From contig CAMSYM010000013.1 of assembly GCA_947066105.1 (NCBI GenBank), forward strand, positions 1-64,000: DNA of 64,000 bases, given 5' to 3'. This stretch comes from an uncultured Clostridia bacterium (lineage in GTDB: Bacteria > Bacillota > Clostridia > Christensenellales > Pumilibacteraceae). Positions within the stretch are counted from its first letter, which is position 1. Each line of letters starts with the position of its first letter. Position numbers and translations under genes: made by a program. Below the pieces are notes generated by a model that did no database searches, was not told the origin of the DNA, and saw only the letters and a program-made list of their open reading frames with translations. Shown one piece after another: positions 25,634 to 34,622 of this stretch.

Positions 25634-27118
25634 CTAAAATTGAAAATAAATAAAACTGTTGCCGAAGCCCGTTTGCGACGCCAAATATACCCAAACCACC
25701 GCGACCAACACCGTCAATAACGTGTATGCGAATATGCCGTACTCGCCCTGCCCGACATATGCAACTCGGCAATAGCGCACACCCTCCAAACGATCGATAC
25801 GTTTGGATACCGAATACAACAAAAATATGCCCGTCAAACCGAACAGGAACGCAGTGCCGCCGATCTTCATGGATTCGAACGTACTCTCGATATATGTAAA
25901 ACTCAACGTCCAATCGGTGAACAAAGCTTTCAGCAGTATTCCGCATTCGATTATGCTGTTCGCTCTGAAAAATATCCATGCAAAACATACCAGCATAAAG
26001 GTTATCGCTTTTTGCCAAACGGGCAACATTGCCGAATCTTCGAGCTTGATCTTTTGACGCAGACGCTTGCGCGGATCGGACGTTATATTGCCGATAATTT
26101 GATAAAACCCGTGCAACGCGCCCCAAATAACGAACGTCCAATCGGCGCCGTGCCAAAGCCCGCTCAGCACAAACGTTATAAACAGATTAAACAAATGCCG
26201 CGGCTTTGCGCATCTGTTTCCGCCGAGCGGAATGTACACGTAATCACGGAACCATGTCGACAAAGAAATATGCCACCGTCCCCAAAATTCTTTTATGCTC
26301 CGTGCCGAATACGGATTATCGAAATTTTTCATCAGATCGAAGCCGAGCATTTTCGCCACGCCTATCGCAATATTGGTATAACCGTCGAAATCGCATAATA
26401 TCTGCACGGCGAACAACACGGTCGCAAGCGCCACCCCCAAACCGCTCGCATTGGCGGGGTCGTTATAAACCGCATTGACGGCAATACCTATCGTGTCGGC
26501 GATAACTATCTTTTTGAAAAAGCCGACTACCGTAAATTTCAAACCGATGCGCAAATTTTCGGAATTGAATTTGCGTTCGGTCTTTAATTGCGGCAAAAGA
26601 TTTTCGGGGCGCTCGATAGGTCCCGCCACCAGTTGCGGAAAAAACGAAACGAACAACGCATAATATCCGAAATGCCGTTCCGCTTTGATCTTGCATTTGT
26701 ACACGTCTATCACGTAAGACAATGTTTGAAAAGTATAAAACGATATACCGACGGGCAATAAAACGTTCAACCCGAAATCGCTCATGGGTATACCGAAGCT
26801 TCTTATCAACGCGCTTATGCTCGACGACAAAAAATTAAAGTACTTAAAGAAAAACAAAACAAGCAAACTGCTTGCTACCGCAATTATCATAGCGGTCGTT
26901 TTTATCGCCTTTTTATCGGTTTTTTCGATTATCAATCCTGCCGCATACGATATCACGGTAGTACCGAGTATCAAAAACACCAAGTACGCATCCCACGACA
27001 TGTAAAAATAATAGCTTGCGATCAAAAGCGCTATCCAACGAAATCTATGCGGAACAACGTAGAACAAGATCGCTACAACGGGAAAAAATATCAAAAACGC
27101 AACGGAGTTAAACAGCAA
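25634..27118 (-). CDS. MBOAT-family O-acyltransferase (AlgI/PatA/DltB type)
   Basis: A 494-residue membrane enzyme with about 11 hydrophobic segments. It moves acyl (usually acetyl) groups from a cytosolic donor across the membrane to an extracellular polymer. Conserved sequences: SYYFYMSWD near the start, PVGISFYTFQTLSYVIDVY, FFPQLVAGPIER, the FWGRWHISLSTWFRDYVYIPLGGN block, and the catalytic His in LSGLWHGADWTFVIWG. The start is a TTG at 27118 with GGGAGG upstream, inside the end of the small membrane gene it overlaps by 11 bp. It is not a dlt operon because dltA and dltC are absent. The SGNH partners lie on both sides. Confidence 0.93.
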   Translation of the reverse strand: MLFNSVAFLIFFPVVAILFYVVPHRFRWIALLIASYYFYMSWDAYLVFLILGTTVISYAAGLIIEKTDKKAIKTTAMIIAVASSLLVLFFFKYFNFLSSSISALIRSFGIPMSDFGLNVLLPVGISFYTFQTLSYVIDVYKCKIKAERHFGYYALFVSFFPQLVAGPIERPENLLPQLKTERKFNSENLRIGLKFTVVGFFKKIVIADTIGIAVNAVYNDPANASGLGVALATVLFAVQILCDFDGYTNIAIGVAKMLGFDLMKNFDNPYSARSIKEFWGRWHISLSTWFRDYVYIPLGGNRCAKPRHLFNLFITFVLSGLWHGADWTFVIWGALHGFYQIIGNITSDPRKRLRQKIKLEDSAMLPVWQKAITFMLVCFAWIFFRANSIIECGILLKALFTDWTLSFTYIESTFESMKIGGTAFLFGLTGIFLLYSVSKRIDRLEGVRYCRVAYVGQGEYGIFAYTLLTVLVAVVWVYLASQTGFGNSFIYFQF

Positions 27119-27353
27119 GGGTTTTATCCTCCCGTTTATCGATGATAAAAACCGCCGCCGACAAAACGGCTATGCCGAGCGCCGTATCGAACAAACTCGA
27201 CCCGCCCATCAACATCAGTGTTACGTACGACGCCGTACACAGCGTAGCAAGCACAAGCCATACGAAATCACAGCGGCATTTATAATACCGCATCAAATAC
27301 GCGCCGCCGAAAGCGGCGAGCAAAAACAATACAGCCGTATAATTGACGTTCAT
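27108..27353 (-). CDS. small membrane protein of the acyltransferase operon
   Basis: An 81-residue protein with three hydrophobic segments (~6-22, ~28-48, ~52-70) and a charged tail (DKREDKTLAV). I do not recognise a family. It begins one base after the stop of the large SGNH/LRR lipoprotein gene and overlaps the MBOAT gene by 11 bp, so it is translated as part of the same unit. Small membrane proteins often accompany MBOAT acylation systems (for example DltX), which suggests an assembly or regulatory role here. Confidence 0.75.
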   Translation of the reverse strand: MNVNYTAVLFLLAAFGGAYLMRYYKCRCDFVWLVLATLCTASYVTLMLMGGSSLFDTALGIAVLSAAVFIIDKREDKTLAV

Positions 27354-27354
27354 A

Positions 27355-29613
27355 TCATATCACCCCTTGCGCGACCGCATCGCTCAACAGTTCCGTAAAT
27401 CTTTTCGTATATACTTTCGTACCTTCGGTGGACGGATGATTTATCCAGTCCGAAAAACAGTGATACGGCATAGCCGCATCGTCGATCGATCCGAGCACGG
27501 GAAATTCCAGCAGGCTTTTAAGTTCGGCTTGAAAGGTCGTTCTGAGTTCGACGTTTGCCGTATCGTCGTAAGCTTTATATCTGTATACGGGCGGAAAAAT
27601 AAAACAAACGCGCACGCCGTTATCCATATGTTTTTGCGCCCATTCGTTGATAACGGGTACGCCCGATAAAAACGTCATGCTCGGATACAGCGTGGAAATA
27701 TTCTCGCCGAGCGCGCCTTCTTCGGCGTTCGGACGGTAATACGTATAATCGCCGTGTTCGTTCATCATGTATCGGTTAGGCGACGATATAAAACTTCTGT
27801 TATTATCCAAGTCGTCGGCACGCGTCGCAAAATAATCGGGCAAGACCGATAAAATATCGTTCCTGAATCCCGTTTCCGCAAGGTCGAACTCTTCGTACAC
27901 GTCGTAATTGCTTTCAAAATGCCTGAGCCTTCCCGGTTGCTCCGAATTGACTAATTGCATGCCGCGGTCCGTCAACCATAAATGCTCGTAATTTTCCAAC
28001 GCCAATACCAATATGTCGCCCGGATTCAAATAGTCGTTTACCAGATCCATCAACAATCCCAAGCCGTAACGCGCATGCACGCCCATATGGATAACGTCGT
28101 AATTTTTAAAATACTCGTCTTCGTAAAACATTTCGGAACACATTCCCTTAGCCAACGAGCATCCCGATAAAGTGACTATTTTGTTTCTTTTACTCGTTTT
28201 GACGAGCATTTGTTTATCGACCAAATTCGTTTCGAGTATTCTGTCGTATATTCGTTTCCCCGCCGAATTGATATGTAACTTATTTATATCGGTACCAGAC
28301 AATGCCGACGCACTCAGCTCGCGCAGGCTATCATATAAATAGATCTCGCTCATGTTCGGCATATTCGCGAACGCGAGATCGCCGATCCTTTCTATATTGG
28401 TGTTGGTGACTACGGACGAAACGTTTTTAACGCCTTTCAATGCTCCGTCGGCAACGGCAAACACCTTTTTATCTCGATACGTATCGGGTAAAACTATCTC
28501 GGTGATATCTTCCCGATCGTTTACGTACGCGCTTATCGCATAACCCGTTTCGCCTTTATGATCGGTATATTCCGCAAACTCGAAATCATCCGTCGGCGTA
28601 TGTTTTTTGAATTGCGCATACATGACGGTATCATCGGAAGGCATCGCTATCATTGCGCCGAGTGCGTGCCGCTCGCCGCTCCCGTCCGCCGCCGTATTCC
28701 ACGATTCCAGAGTGTAGTCGTCATACCGCCACATATCCAAACCGTTTTTCAAATAAACAAACTCGCCCGCTTGCGCGTAGTCGGCGCAAATCGCGGATTG
28801 CGCTACCTGCGCGCCGTTTAGATCGTATAAAAGCAAATTGAACTCGTCGCCCACGAACTTCGCGGTTATTGCCGAATCGCCGCAAACTTTATACTCGTAT
28901 TTATACGTATCGTAAACGTAATTACCGTCGATCTCGATATATATCAGTCTATACTCGGCATCGGCTATACACTCGACGCTCAAAGTATCGCCGTAACGAA
29001 CGATATTGCTTTCACTGTCGGTAATTATTTCTCCGAACTCCGGCTCATCGACGGTCACTACGCACTCCCGCCCCAAGCAAACGGCTTTCATCGAAATAAA
29101 CTCGTCGTATTCGTCGACGACCGTTACCGACCCGTTAGGCGCTCGGTCGAAATCGTAAGCCGCTCCGTTGATATACAGCTCTTCGATAACGTAATTTTCA
29201 TACGGCGTAAAACAAAACTCGGCGAGCTGTCCGTAAACAGCGCACCCCCCCCCGATCGAACGAACTTCCACCGTGCCGTTTTCCATATACGCGATATCGT
29301 CCGTCTTTCTCGCTTTAAGATCGACCGTGACCGAAAACGCCACGTTATCCACGATCAACTTGCCGTCCGAGAATCGCCCTGCGCTTGATTTGACGAACTC
29401 GTAGCCGCTGTCTATCTTCACGTCGAATTCCGCAGTCTCGCCCGGAAGCACGCGCACTATGCTTTCGCTGTTCACGGTATACCCTTCGCCCGACGGAAGC
29501 ATGACCGTATAATAAGCGTCTTTTTCATAGCCGCCGCATCCCGTCAACACAGCCGCAACGGCGAGCAAAACAAGAAAAGTGGAAATCGATAAAATATACC
29601 TTATTTTTCGCAA
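27355..29613 (-). CDS. lipoprotein with leucine-rich repeat and C-terminal SGNH-like domain
   Basis: A 752-residue surface lipoprotein (lipobox LTGC, Cys25). Parts: beta-rich modules resembling InlB B-repeats (~40-330), a BspA-type LRR_5 stretch (~350-450, IERIGDLAFANMPNMSEIYL), and an SGNH-like domain (~470-750) with LSGCSLAKG at block I and D-WIN-H near the end. This is the reverse of the domain order in the gene at 24196. The start is TTG at 29613, with AGGAG 7 bases upstream and a promoter whose transcript begins near 29650; the upstream in-frame ATG has no ribosome site. A run of nine G at codons 121-123 (29245-29253) could shift the frame. First gene of the acylation operon. Confidence 0.8.
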   Translation of the reverse strand: MRKIRYILSISTFLVLLAVAAVLTGCGGYEKDAYYTVMLPSGEGYTVNSESIVRVLPGETAEFDVKIDSGYEFVKSSAGRFSDGKLIVDNVAFSVTVDLKARKTDDIAYMENGTVEVRSIGGGCAVYGQLAEFCFTPYENYVIEELYINGAAYDFDRAPNGSVTVVDEYDEFISMKAVCLGRECVVTVDEPEFGEIITDSESNIVRYGDTLSVECIADAEYRLIYIEIDGNYVYDTYKYEYKVCGDSAITAKFVGDEFNLLLYDLNGAQVAQSAICADYAQAGEFVYLKNGLDMWRYDDYTLESWNTAADGSGERHALGAMIAMPSDDTVMYAQFKKHTPTDDFEFAEYTDHKGETGYAISAYVNDREDITEIVLPDTYRDKKVFAVADGALKGVKNVSSVVTNTNIERIGDLAFANMPNMSEIYLYDSLRELSASALSGTDINKLHINSAGKRIYDRILETNLVDKQMLVKTSKRNKIVTLSGCSLAKGMCSEMFYEDEYFKNYDVIHMGVHARYGLGLLMDLVNDYLNPGDILVLALENYEHLWLTDRGMQLVNSEQPGRLRHFESNYDVYEEFDLAETGFRNDILSVLPDYFATRADDLDNNRSFISSPNRYMMNEHGDYTYYRPNAEEGALGENISTLYPSMTFLSGVPVINEWAQKHMDNGVRVCFIFPPVYRYKAYDDTANVELRTTFQAELKSLLEFPVLGSIDDAAMPYHCFSDWINHPSTEGTKVYTKRFTELLSDAVAQGVI

Positions 29614-29656
29614 TTCTTTACTCCTATCCGAATATTCGACATAACAGAACATATTG

Positions 29657-29685
29657 ATTTTACATTAAACCACAAAAGATGTCAA
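29657..29685 (-). promoter_or_regulatory. promoter of the O-acylation operon
   Basis: TTGACA (29680-29685) and TAAAAT (29657-29662) with a 17-bp spacer on the minus strand. The start near 29650 gives a leader of about 37 bases to the TTG at 29613. Confidence 0.75.
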
Positions 29686-29724
29686 ACACAATAAAGGATA
29701 AATATCGATTTCGCGCACGCAAAA

Positions 29725-29741
29725 AGGCGCTTACCGCGCCT
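29725..29741 (-). terminator. terminator of the thrC-trpS operon
   Basis: AGGCGC / GCGCCT stem with a 5-base loop, followed by TTTTT on the minus strand, 5 bp after the stop at 29747. Confidence 0.75.
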
Positions 29742-29746
29742 ATATA

Positions 29747-30532
29747 TTATTCCGTATCGTCCGCACCGTCTTGCGGCGACGGATCCGACGCGTTGTCGCG
29801 TTCGCCGTCGGGCTTGTCCGCGTTTTCGTTCGCTTGCGTTATCTCATAGCCGAATATATCGTATTCCGGCTTCGCGCCGTCTGCAACGTTTTGCGGCGAC
29901 GCGTCCGAGCCGACCGGCGGCTTTTTACGCTCGCCTATGCTCGGCAAGCGCTTGAACACCACGTCGGACATCGCCGAAAAAATAAAGTCGAGCGGCAACA
30001 ACACCGCCGTAGCCGCCACCGCGAACACGACATATCCGCCGATCTTGCTCGCCCATGCGACGATGTCGAGTCCCGTCGTACCGACGCTTGCCACATTGAC
30101 CGCTATCGCGTATACCGCGCCGAACGTAACGTTAAAGAACACCGTCGCCGCGACGACGCGCGCTATACCCGTTTTGACCTTGAAATACGTCAGTCTGCGC
30201 ATAAAATAAGCGATCACGCCGTACGGCGCGAACATGACGACGAACAACAGCCATTTGACCGACAGCCCCGTCATCAAAAACATGAGTCCCGCCGCCGCGA
30301 GCGCGCACAGTATGCCGTACGCAAGCCCGCTCCGCCTGCATGCCGAAAATATGCAAAATGCCGCTAAATATAACGGCATGAAGCTTAACGGTAAGTATGC
30401 GGTCATTACGCACATTATGACGGCAAGCGCGGTACAAACCGCGGCTGTCGTTAGCTTGGCTGTGGACTGTTTCAAATATACGCCCTTTGGATACCGGGAC
30501 CGCACGCGCGTAGCAACGTCCGTTTCGATCAC
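29747..30532 (-). CDS. integral membrane protein (ECF S-component/DUF2232-like layout)
   Basis: A 261-residue protein with about six hydrophobic helices between residues ~25 and ~190, then a hydrophilic acidic tail (~200-261) with two Ser/Pro-Gln-Asp segments. The helix count and a KLTTAAVCTALAVIM-like first helix resemble ECF-transporter substrate-binding subunits or DUF2232 proteins, but I see no decisive motif. The start is a GTG at 30532 with a weak ribosome site, 16 bp after the J-like gene. It is the last gene of a run starting with the P-loop gene at 35018. Function not determined. Confidence 0.6.
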   Translation of the reverse strand: MIETDVATRVRSRYPKGVYLKQSTAKLTTAAVCTALAVIMCVMTAYLPLSFMPLYLAAFCIFSACRRSGLAYGILCALAAAGLMFLMTGLSVKWLLFVVMFAPYGVIAYFMRRLTYFKVKTGIARVVAATVFFNVTFGAVYAIAVNVASVGTTGLDIVAWASKIGGYVVFAVAATAVLLPLDFIFSAMSDVVFKRLPSIGERKKPPVGSDASPQNVADGAKPEYDIFGYEITQANENADKPDGERDNASDPSPQDGADDTE

Positions 30533-30548
30533 CGATACCGAATTTTAT

Positions 30549-31199
30549 TTAACAACAACGCATCGCACTGCACAAACAGTCCGTAAGGCAATAGGCGCAA
30601 CAACAGGTCGACAGGCAATTAGCCATATCGGGCTGTTGCTGTTGCGGCTCGTCGTAACGCGGCTGACCGTAGCCGCCGCCGTTGTTGACCGTATTCCCGC
30701 CGAACGCGCCGCCTTGATTTTGCTGTTGCGCGCCGCCCGCAGCCGCGCCGCTTATCGTCAAATTCAATTTATCGAGCGACGAGCGGTACTTCGCGTTGTC
30801 GGGGTCTTCGCGCAACGCCATTTCGAGCTGAGTCTTGGACTCGGTCAACCATTCGCGCTTATAAAACACTATGGCTTGCATATAATGCCACTCGCCGTTT
30901 CTGTCCTGAATGCCGTCGAGCATGCTCTGAGCTTCGTTATACTTGTTTTGCCTTATAAGCTCGTCTATCTTGCCGTAATCGCCGTCGAATTCCGCCGACG
31001 CAGCGCTACGCTCGATGTCGGCGTTGACAAGCACCCACGCTTCTTCCAATTCTTGAAGCTTGCGCGCGCCTTCGTTGCCTTCCTCGCCCGACTTGAACCG
31101 CTGTTCGCCGTAAAGCGCGTGCAGTTCCTTATATCTCGATTTGAGCAGTTCGGGATCGGACGTTCTGTCCAGTCCCAAAACCGAATATGGATCTTTCAT
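30549..31199 (-). CDS. J-like/TPR protein without HPD, Cys-rich tail
   Basis: A 216-residue protein that starts like a DnaJ J-domain (MKDPYSVLGLDRTSDPELLKSRYKEL in outline, helices I-III) but has LYGEQRF where the HPD tripeptide should be, so it cannot stimulate Hsp70 in the usual way. A TPR-like pair of helices follows (~75-140), then a Gln/Gly-rich linker, and a Cys-rich end with nine cysteines in the last 21 residues, which could be lipidated, bind metal or form disulfides. Clostridial relatives are commonly next to DUF5685 genes, as here. A GGAGAT site precedes the ATG at 31199. Confidence 0.75.
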   Translation of the reverse strand: MKDPYSVLGLDRTSDPELLKSRYKELHALYGEQRFKSGEEGNEGARKLQELEEAWVLVNADIERSAASAEFDGDYGKIDELIRQNKYNEAQSMLDGIQDRNGEWHYMQAIVFYKREWLTESKTQLEMALREDPDNAKYRSSLDKLNLTISGAAAGGAQQQNQGGAFGGNTVNNGGGYGQPRYDEPQQQQPDMANCLSTCCCAYCLTDCLCSAMRCC

Positions 31200-31244
31200 C
31201 GTTAAATCTCCGTTTGATGTATTCGCGCCGTCGGCGACGCCGAT

Positions 31245-32114
31245 CTATAAGCGCGGATTTTTGAGTTTTCCGGTCGAACCGAGCAACTCGTCCGTCTTGC
31301 TTTTCATGCCGTCGAACACTATGTTCTTCAACAGGCTGTAACTTTGCGTAAAACGCAATCCGCCGAAGCATTGCGCCGCCCTGCCGCATATGCCGCGCAA
31401 GCAAAACTCTATATCGTCGCGATGCGCGTCTATAAACCGCTTGCGCCCCGTAAATCCGCCGAACGTGGCAAGAAACGGGTTGTACCGCTTGCTCTTGAAA
31501 TCGTCCGCTATGTCGTCGAGCGCGTCGACGAGATAAACGAACTTTCCTATATTATAACACAAGCCTTTGAGATTGTCATCCGTTTGACCACCCACGATAA
31601 GTTCGGGCAGATCGCGCATCAAGCTCGCAAACGGGTCCGCCGCGCGGTCAAGCCCTTTCGTATCGGCTTTTTCGCAGTCCGCTTGCTCGCGTTCCGCCGT
31701 TTCGAGCCGCGCCCAGATTTCGGGGCATAGCGCTTTGGCTTGCTTGCACGGCTTTTCGAGCATACGCCGCACCGCTCTGTACTTTATACCGTCGCCGTCT
31801 CTGACTCCGTCGTCCGCCTTTTGGTAGCTCAACATTATATTGGCGGCGGCGAGCCGAGCGAGCAACGGGTTTTGTTGGAGTATCGCCTTTTTCTTGGGAT
31901 TGAGTATGCAACCGTGTTCTTCTATGACTATGTCCGCTTGCACGTAATCGTGCAACAGCGCGGACAAAAACGCAAAGTCGTAATTAGTCGTGAATCGCGG
32001 CAACTGCCCGTAGCGCCTGCCCGTTTCGCAACACATGCCGCAGTAAAACGCTCGGTACAGCACGAAGTCGCTCGCGCGGAGCTTGGACTTGTCGGGAACG
32101 ATATAGCCGTACAT
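31245..32114 (-). CDS. DUF5685 family protein
   Basis: A 289-residue protein that matches DUF5685 by its opening (MYGYIVPDKSKLRASDFVLYRAFYCGMC in outline), the Cys-rich CGMCCETGRRYG, and the all-helical body with LVDALDDIADDFKSKRYNPF. The Asp-rich helix resembles the isoprenoid-synthase-like Asp motifs of this family, but no enzyme activity is known to me. The ATG at 32114 shares TAATG with the trpS stop, so it is translationally coupled. Its neighbour is the J-like protein, the typical pairing. Confidence 0.85.
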   Translation of the reverse strand: MYGYIVPDKSKLRASDFVLYRAFYCGMCCETGRRYGQLPRFTTNYDFAFLSALLHDYVQADIVIEEHGCILNPKKKAILQQNPLLARLAAANIMLSYQKADDGVRDGDGIKYRAVRRMLEKPCKQAKALCPEIWARLETAEREQADCEKADTKGLDRAADPFASLMRDLPELIVGGQTDDNLKGLCYNIGKFVYLVDALDDIADDFKSKRYNPFLATFGGFTGRKRFIDAHRDDIEFCLRGICGRAAQCFGGLRFTQSYSLLKNIVFDGMKSKTDELLGSTGKLKNPRL

Positions 32115-33136
32115 TACAACCGCACGAATCCGATTTTTTTATAGACCTTTTCGAGCGTGCGGTAAGCAAGTCGCGCCGCCTTTTCCGCACCCGCTTGCAT
32201 GAGCCGCAACAGCTCGCCGTCGTCGCGCCGAAGCGCTTCGTACTTTTCGCGGACGGGACGCAACGTTTCGACAGCCGCTTCGCCGACGCGTTGCTTGAAC
32301 GTCGCGTAATCGGACGACGCGAACTCGTTTTGCGCCTGCTCCAAGGTCGCACCGCTCGCCGCGGCGTAAATAGTAAGGAGATTGGTTATGCCGGGCTTAT
32401 CGTCCGCCGCTTTGATCTCGCGCCCGCTGTCGGTGACCGCGCGCTTGAACTTGCGCATTATGTCGTCCGGCTTATCGAGTATGAATACCGAACCGTCGTT
32501 CGCGCCGTCGCTCTTGCCCATTTTCGCCGTCGGATCGGACAGCGAGTAGATCCTCGCTCCGAACTTAGGCACTCGACCTTCGGGCACCGTGAACGTCGGA
32601 CTGAACTTATTGTTAAAGCGGTTGGCGATGGTGCGGCACAGCTCGACGTGTTGCATTTGATCGTCGCCGACAGGCACTATGTCCGCTTGATACAACAATA
32701 TATCCGCCGCCATCAGTACGGGATAATCGAACAGCCCGACGTTTATGTTTTCTGGCGCTTTCTTGCTTTTGTCCTTAAACTGCGTCATACGGCTCGCTTC
32801 GCCGAACATCGTGTAGTTGTTGAGAAGCCACGACAGCTCCGCGTGCGCAGGCACGTGCGACTGCAAAAACAAAACGTTGTCTGCGGGATCGATACCAACC
32901 GCGACCAACAGCGCGAACAGGCGTTTGCTGTTTTCGCGCAGTTCTTTTGGTTCTATGGCGACCGTGATCGCATGAAGATCGGCTACCGCGAACAGACAGT
33001 CGAACTCCTCGTGCATTTTGCCCCAGTACTTCATTGCGCCGAGATAATTGCCGAGCGTGGGGTTGCCCGTCGGTTTTATCGCCGAAAACACGCGCTTGCG
33101 TTTTTCCGTATTTTGTTGTGACGTTTGGTTTTCCAT
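32114..33136 (-). CDS. trpS: tryptophan--tRNA ligase
   Basis: A class I aminoacyl-tRNA synthetase that charges tRNA-Trp. It has 340 residues, normal for bacterial TrpS. The HIGH-like motif is in PTGNPTLGNYLGA (~22-34) and the KMSKS-like motif is KMGKSD (~207). Other family blocks are NNYTMFGEASRMTQFKDK, VLMAADILLYQADIVPVGDDQ and a helical C-terminal domain. The ATG at 33136 has only an AAGG-type site. The gene follows thrC after 30 bp and overlaps DUF5685. I see no T-box leader for it in the window. Confidence 0.97.
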   Translation of the reverse strand: MENQTSQQNTEKRKRVFSAIKPTGNPTLGNYLGAMKYWGKMHEEFDCLFAVADLHAITVAIEPKELRENSKRLFALLVAVGIDPADNVLFLQSHVPAHAELSWLLNNYTMFGEASRMTQFKDKSKKAPENINVGLFDYPVLMAADILLYQADIVPVGDDQMQHVELCRTIANRFNNKFSPTFTVPEGRVPKFGARIYSLSDPTAKMGKSDGANDGSVFILDKPDDIMRKFKRAVTDSGREIKAADDKPGITNLLTIYAAASGATLEQAQNEFASSDYATFKQRVGEAAVETLRPVREKYEALRRDDGELLRLMQAGAEKAARLAYRTLEKVYKKIGFVRL

Positions 33137-33166
33137 GATTATTATGCCTTATTTTTTACGCGGATA

Positions 33167-34621
33167 TTACTGCGCGCCGTATCGGTCGGCTATGAACTTG
33201 ACAATACCGTCGACGTCCAGCGTTTTATCGAATCTTATCTCCGCGTCGAACACTTCGGTAAGACTTTCGGGAATATCCATGGCGGTAAGCTCTTCGAGCC
33301 GGGCGAGCGTGCGCTCGGTCGCTTCGCCGTCCGTTCGTTCGCCGAGCGCCGCAAGCACCGCGGGCGCGAATTTATACGGATTGGCGGTGGAAACTATGAC
33401 CGTGGGGCGAACAAGCTCGCGCCGCTCGCACACGGCGAAAGCCGCCGCGGTATGCGTGTCTATAAGATAGCCGTATTCGTCGAACATATCGGCGATCGCG
33501 TCGAAAATATCGTCGTCCGTCGCGTAATCGGCGGCAAAGACCTCGCGTATTTTTTCTATTTCGCTCTGCGTTACCGAATACCTGCCCGTTTCTTTAAGGC
33601 TTTGCATGCGCTCCGCCGTAAGCGTGGCGTTGCGTCCGCTCGTTTCAAAGACGAGCCGTTCGAGATTGCTTGAAATAAGTATGTCCATAGACGGACTTTC
33701 CGTCTTGAAGAACTCGCGGTTTATATCGTACTCGCCGGTCGTTATAAAATCGGTAAGCACGTTGTTGGCGTTGGACGCGCAAACGAGTTTGTTGATAGGC
33801 ACGCCCATTTCCAAAGCGTACTTCCCCGCAAGGATATTGCCGAAGTTTCCCGTCGGTACGACGAAATCTATTTTTTCGCCCGCGGTTATCTCGCCCGCGT
33901 TGACCAGATCGCAGTATGCCGAAAAATAGTACGCTATCTGCGGCACGAGCCGACCTATATTGATAGAATTGGCGGACGACAAGCATATATTATTCTCGGC
34001 GAGCGCCGACTTTAAACCGTTGTCGGCAAAAGCCGATTTGACCGCGGTCTGCGCGTCGTCGAAGTTGCCGTTTATCCCAACCGCGCAAACGTTGCCGCCG
34101 CGCTGAGTTTGCATAGCGAGCTTTTGCACGCGGCTCACCCCGTCTGTGGGATAGAACACGCAAACCTGCGTACCGTTTACGTCCTTAAAGCCTTCGAGCG
34201 CCGCCTTGCCCGTATCGCCGCTCGTCGCCACGAGTATCAAAGTATTGCGCCCGTCGCCCTTGTGCGCCTTTGCTTTTACCAAGAGCCGCGGCAATACCGA
34301 TAACGCCATGTCTTTGAACGCGCACGTCTTGCCGTGCCACAGTTCGAGCAAAAACAAACCGTCGTCCGCTTTGACTACCGGCGCGGGATCGCCGTCAAAC
34401 GTTGCGTACGCCTGCTTTGCCACGCCGCCGACGTCGAAGTCGAAAAACGCGCGCAGTACTTTATCGACGCGTCCCGCATAATCGAGTTCGAGCATGTCGG
34501 TATATTTGAGCTTGGGCAACTCCTGCGGCACGAACAAGCCGCCGTCTGCGGATATCCCGTCGATAACGGCTGTCGCGCCGTCCGCAAGGACGGACGCGTC
34601 GCGAGTGGACGTATACTTCAT
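33167..34621 (-). CDS. thrC: threonine synthase
   Basis: A PLP enzyme converting O-phosphohomoserine to threonine. It has 484 residues, the longer form. The start MKYTSTRD is family-typical. The PLP lysine lies in TCAFKDMALSVLPRLL (~residue 110), followed by ILVATSGDTGKAALEGF and VPTGNFGNILAGKYA, the phosphate-binding loops. An AAAGGAC site precedes the ATG at 34621, one base after the stop of the small P-loop gene. thrC, trpS, DUF5685, the J-like gene and the membrane protein gene all run the same way with short gaps. Confidence 0.97.
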   Translation of the reverse strand: MKYTSTRDASVLADGATAVIDGISADGGLFVPQELPKLKYTDMLELDYAGRVDKVLRAFFDFDVGGVAKQAYATFDGDPAPVVKADDGLFLLELWHGKTCAFKDMALSVLPRLLVKAKAHKGDGRNTLILVATSGDTGKAALEGFKDVNGTQVCVFYPTDGVSRVQKLAMQTQRGGNVCAVGINGNFDDAQTAVKSAFADNGLKSALAENNICLSSANSINIGRLVPQIAYYFSAYCDLVNAGEITAGEKIDFVVPTGNFGNILAGKYALEMGVPINKLVCASNANNVLTDFITTGEYDINREFFKTESPSMDILISSNLERLVFETSGRNATLTAERMQSLKETGRYSVTQSEIEKIREVFAADYATDDDIFDAIADMFDEYGYLIDTHTAAAFAVCERRELVRPTVIVSTANPYKFAPAVLAALGERTDGEATERTLARLEELTAMDIPESLTEVFDAEIRFDKTLDVDGIVKFIADRYGAQ

Positions 34622-34622
34622 G

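Noticed and set aside
25634-27118. MBOAT gene as dltB of a D-alanylation operon
   Set aside because: No dltA ligase or dltC carrier in the operon, and the partners are SGNH-LRR fusions rather than DltD.
33137-33166. Possible T-box leader for trpS or thrC
   Set aside because: The gap before trpS is 30 bp and the region before the operon (35019-35242) shows no T-box sequence or specifier stem, only the extragenic repeat.
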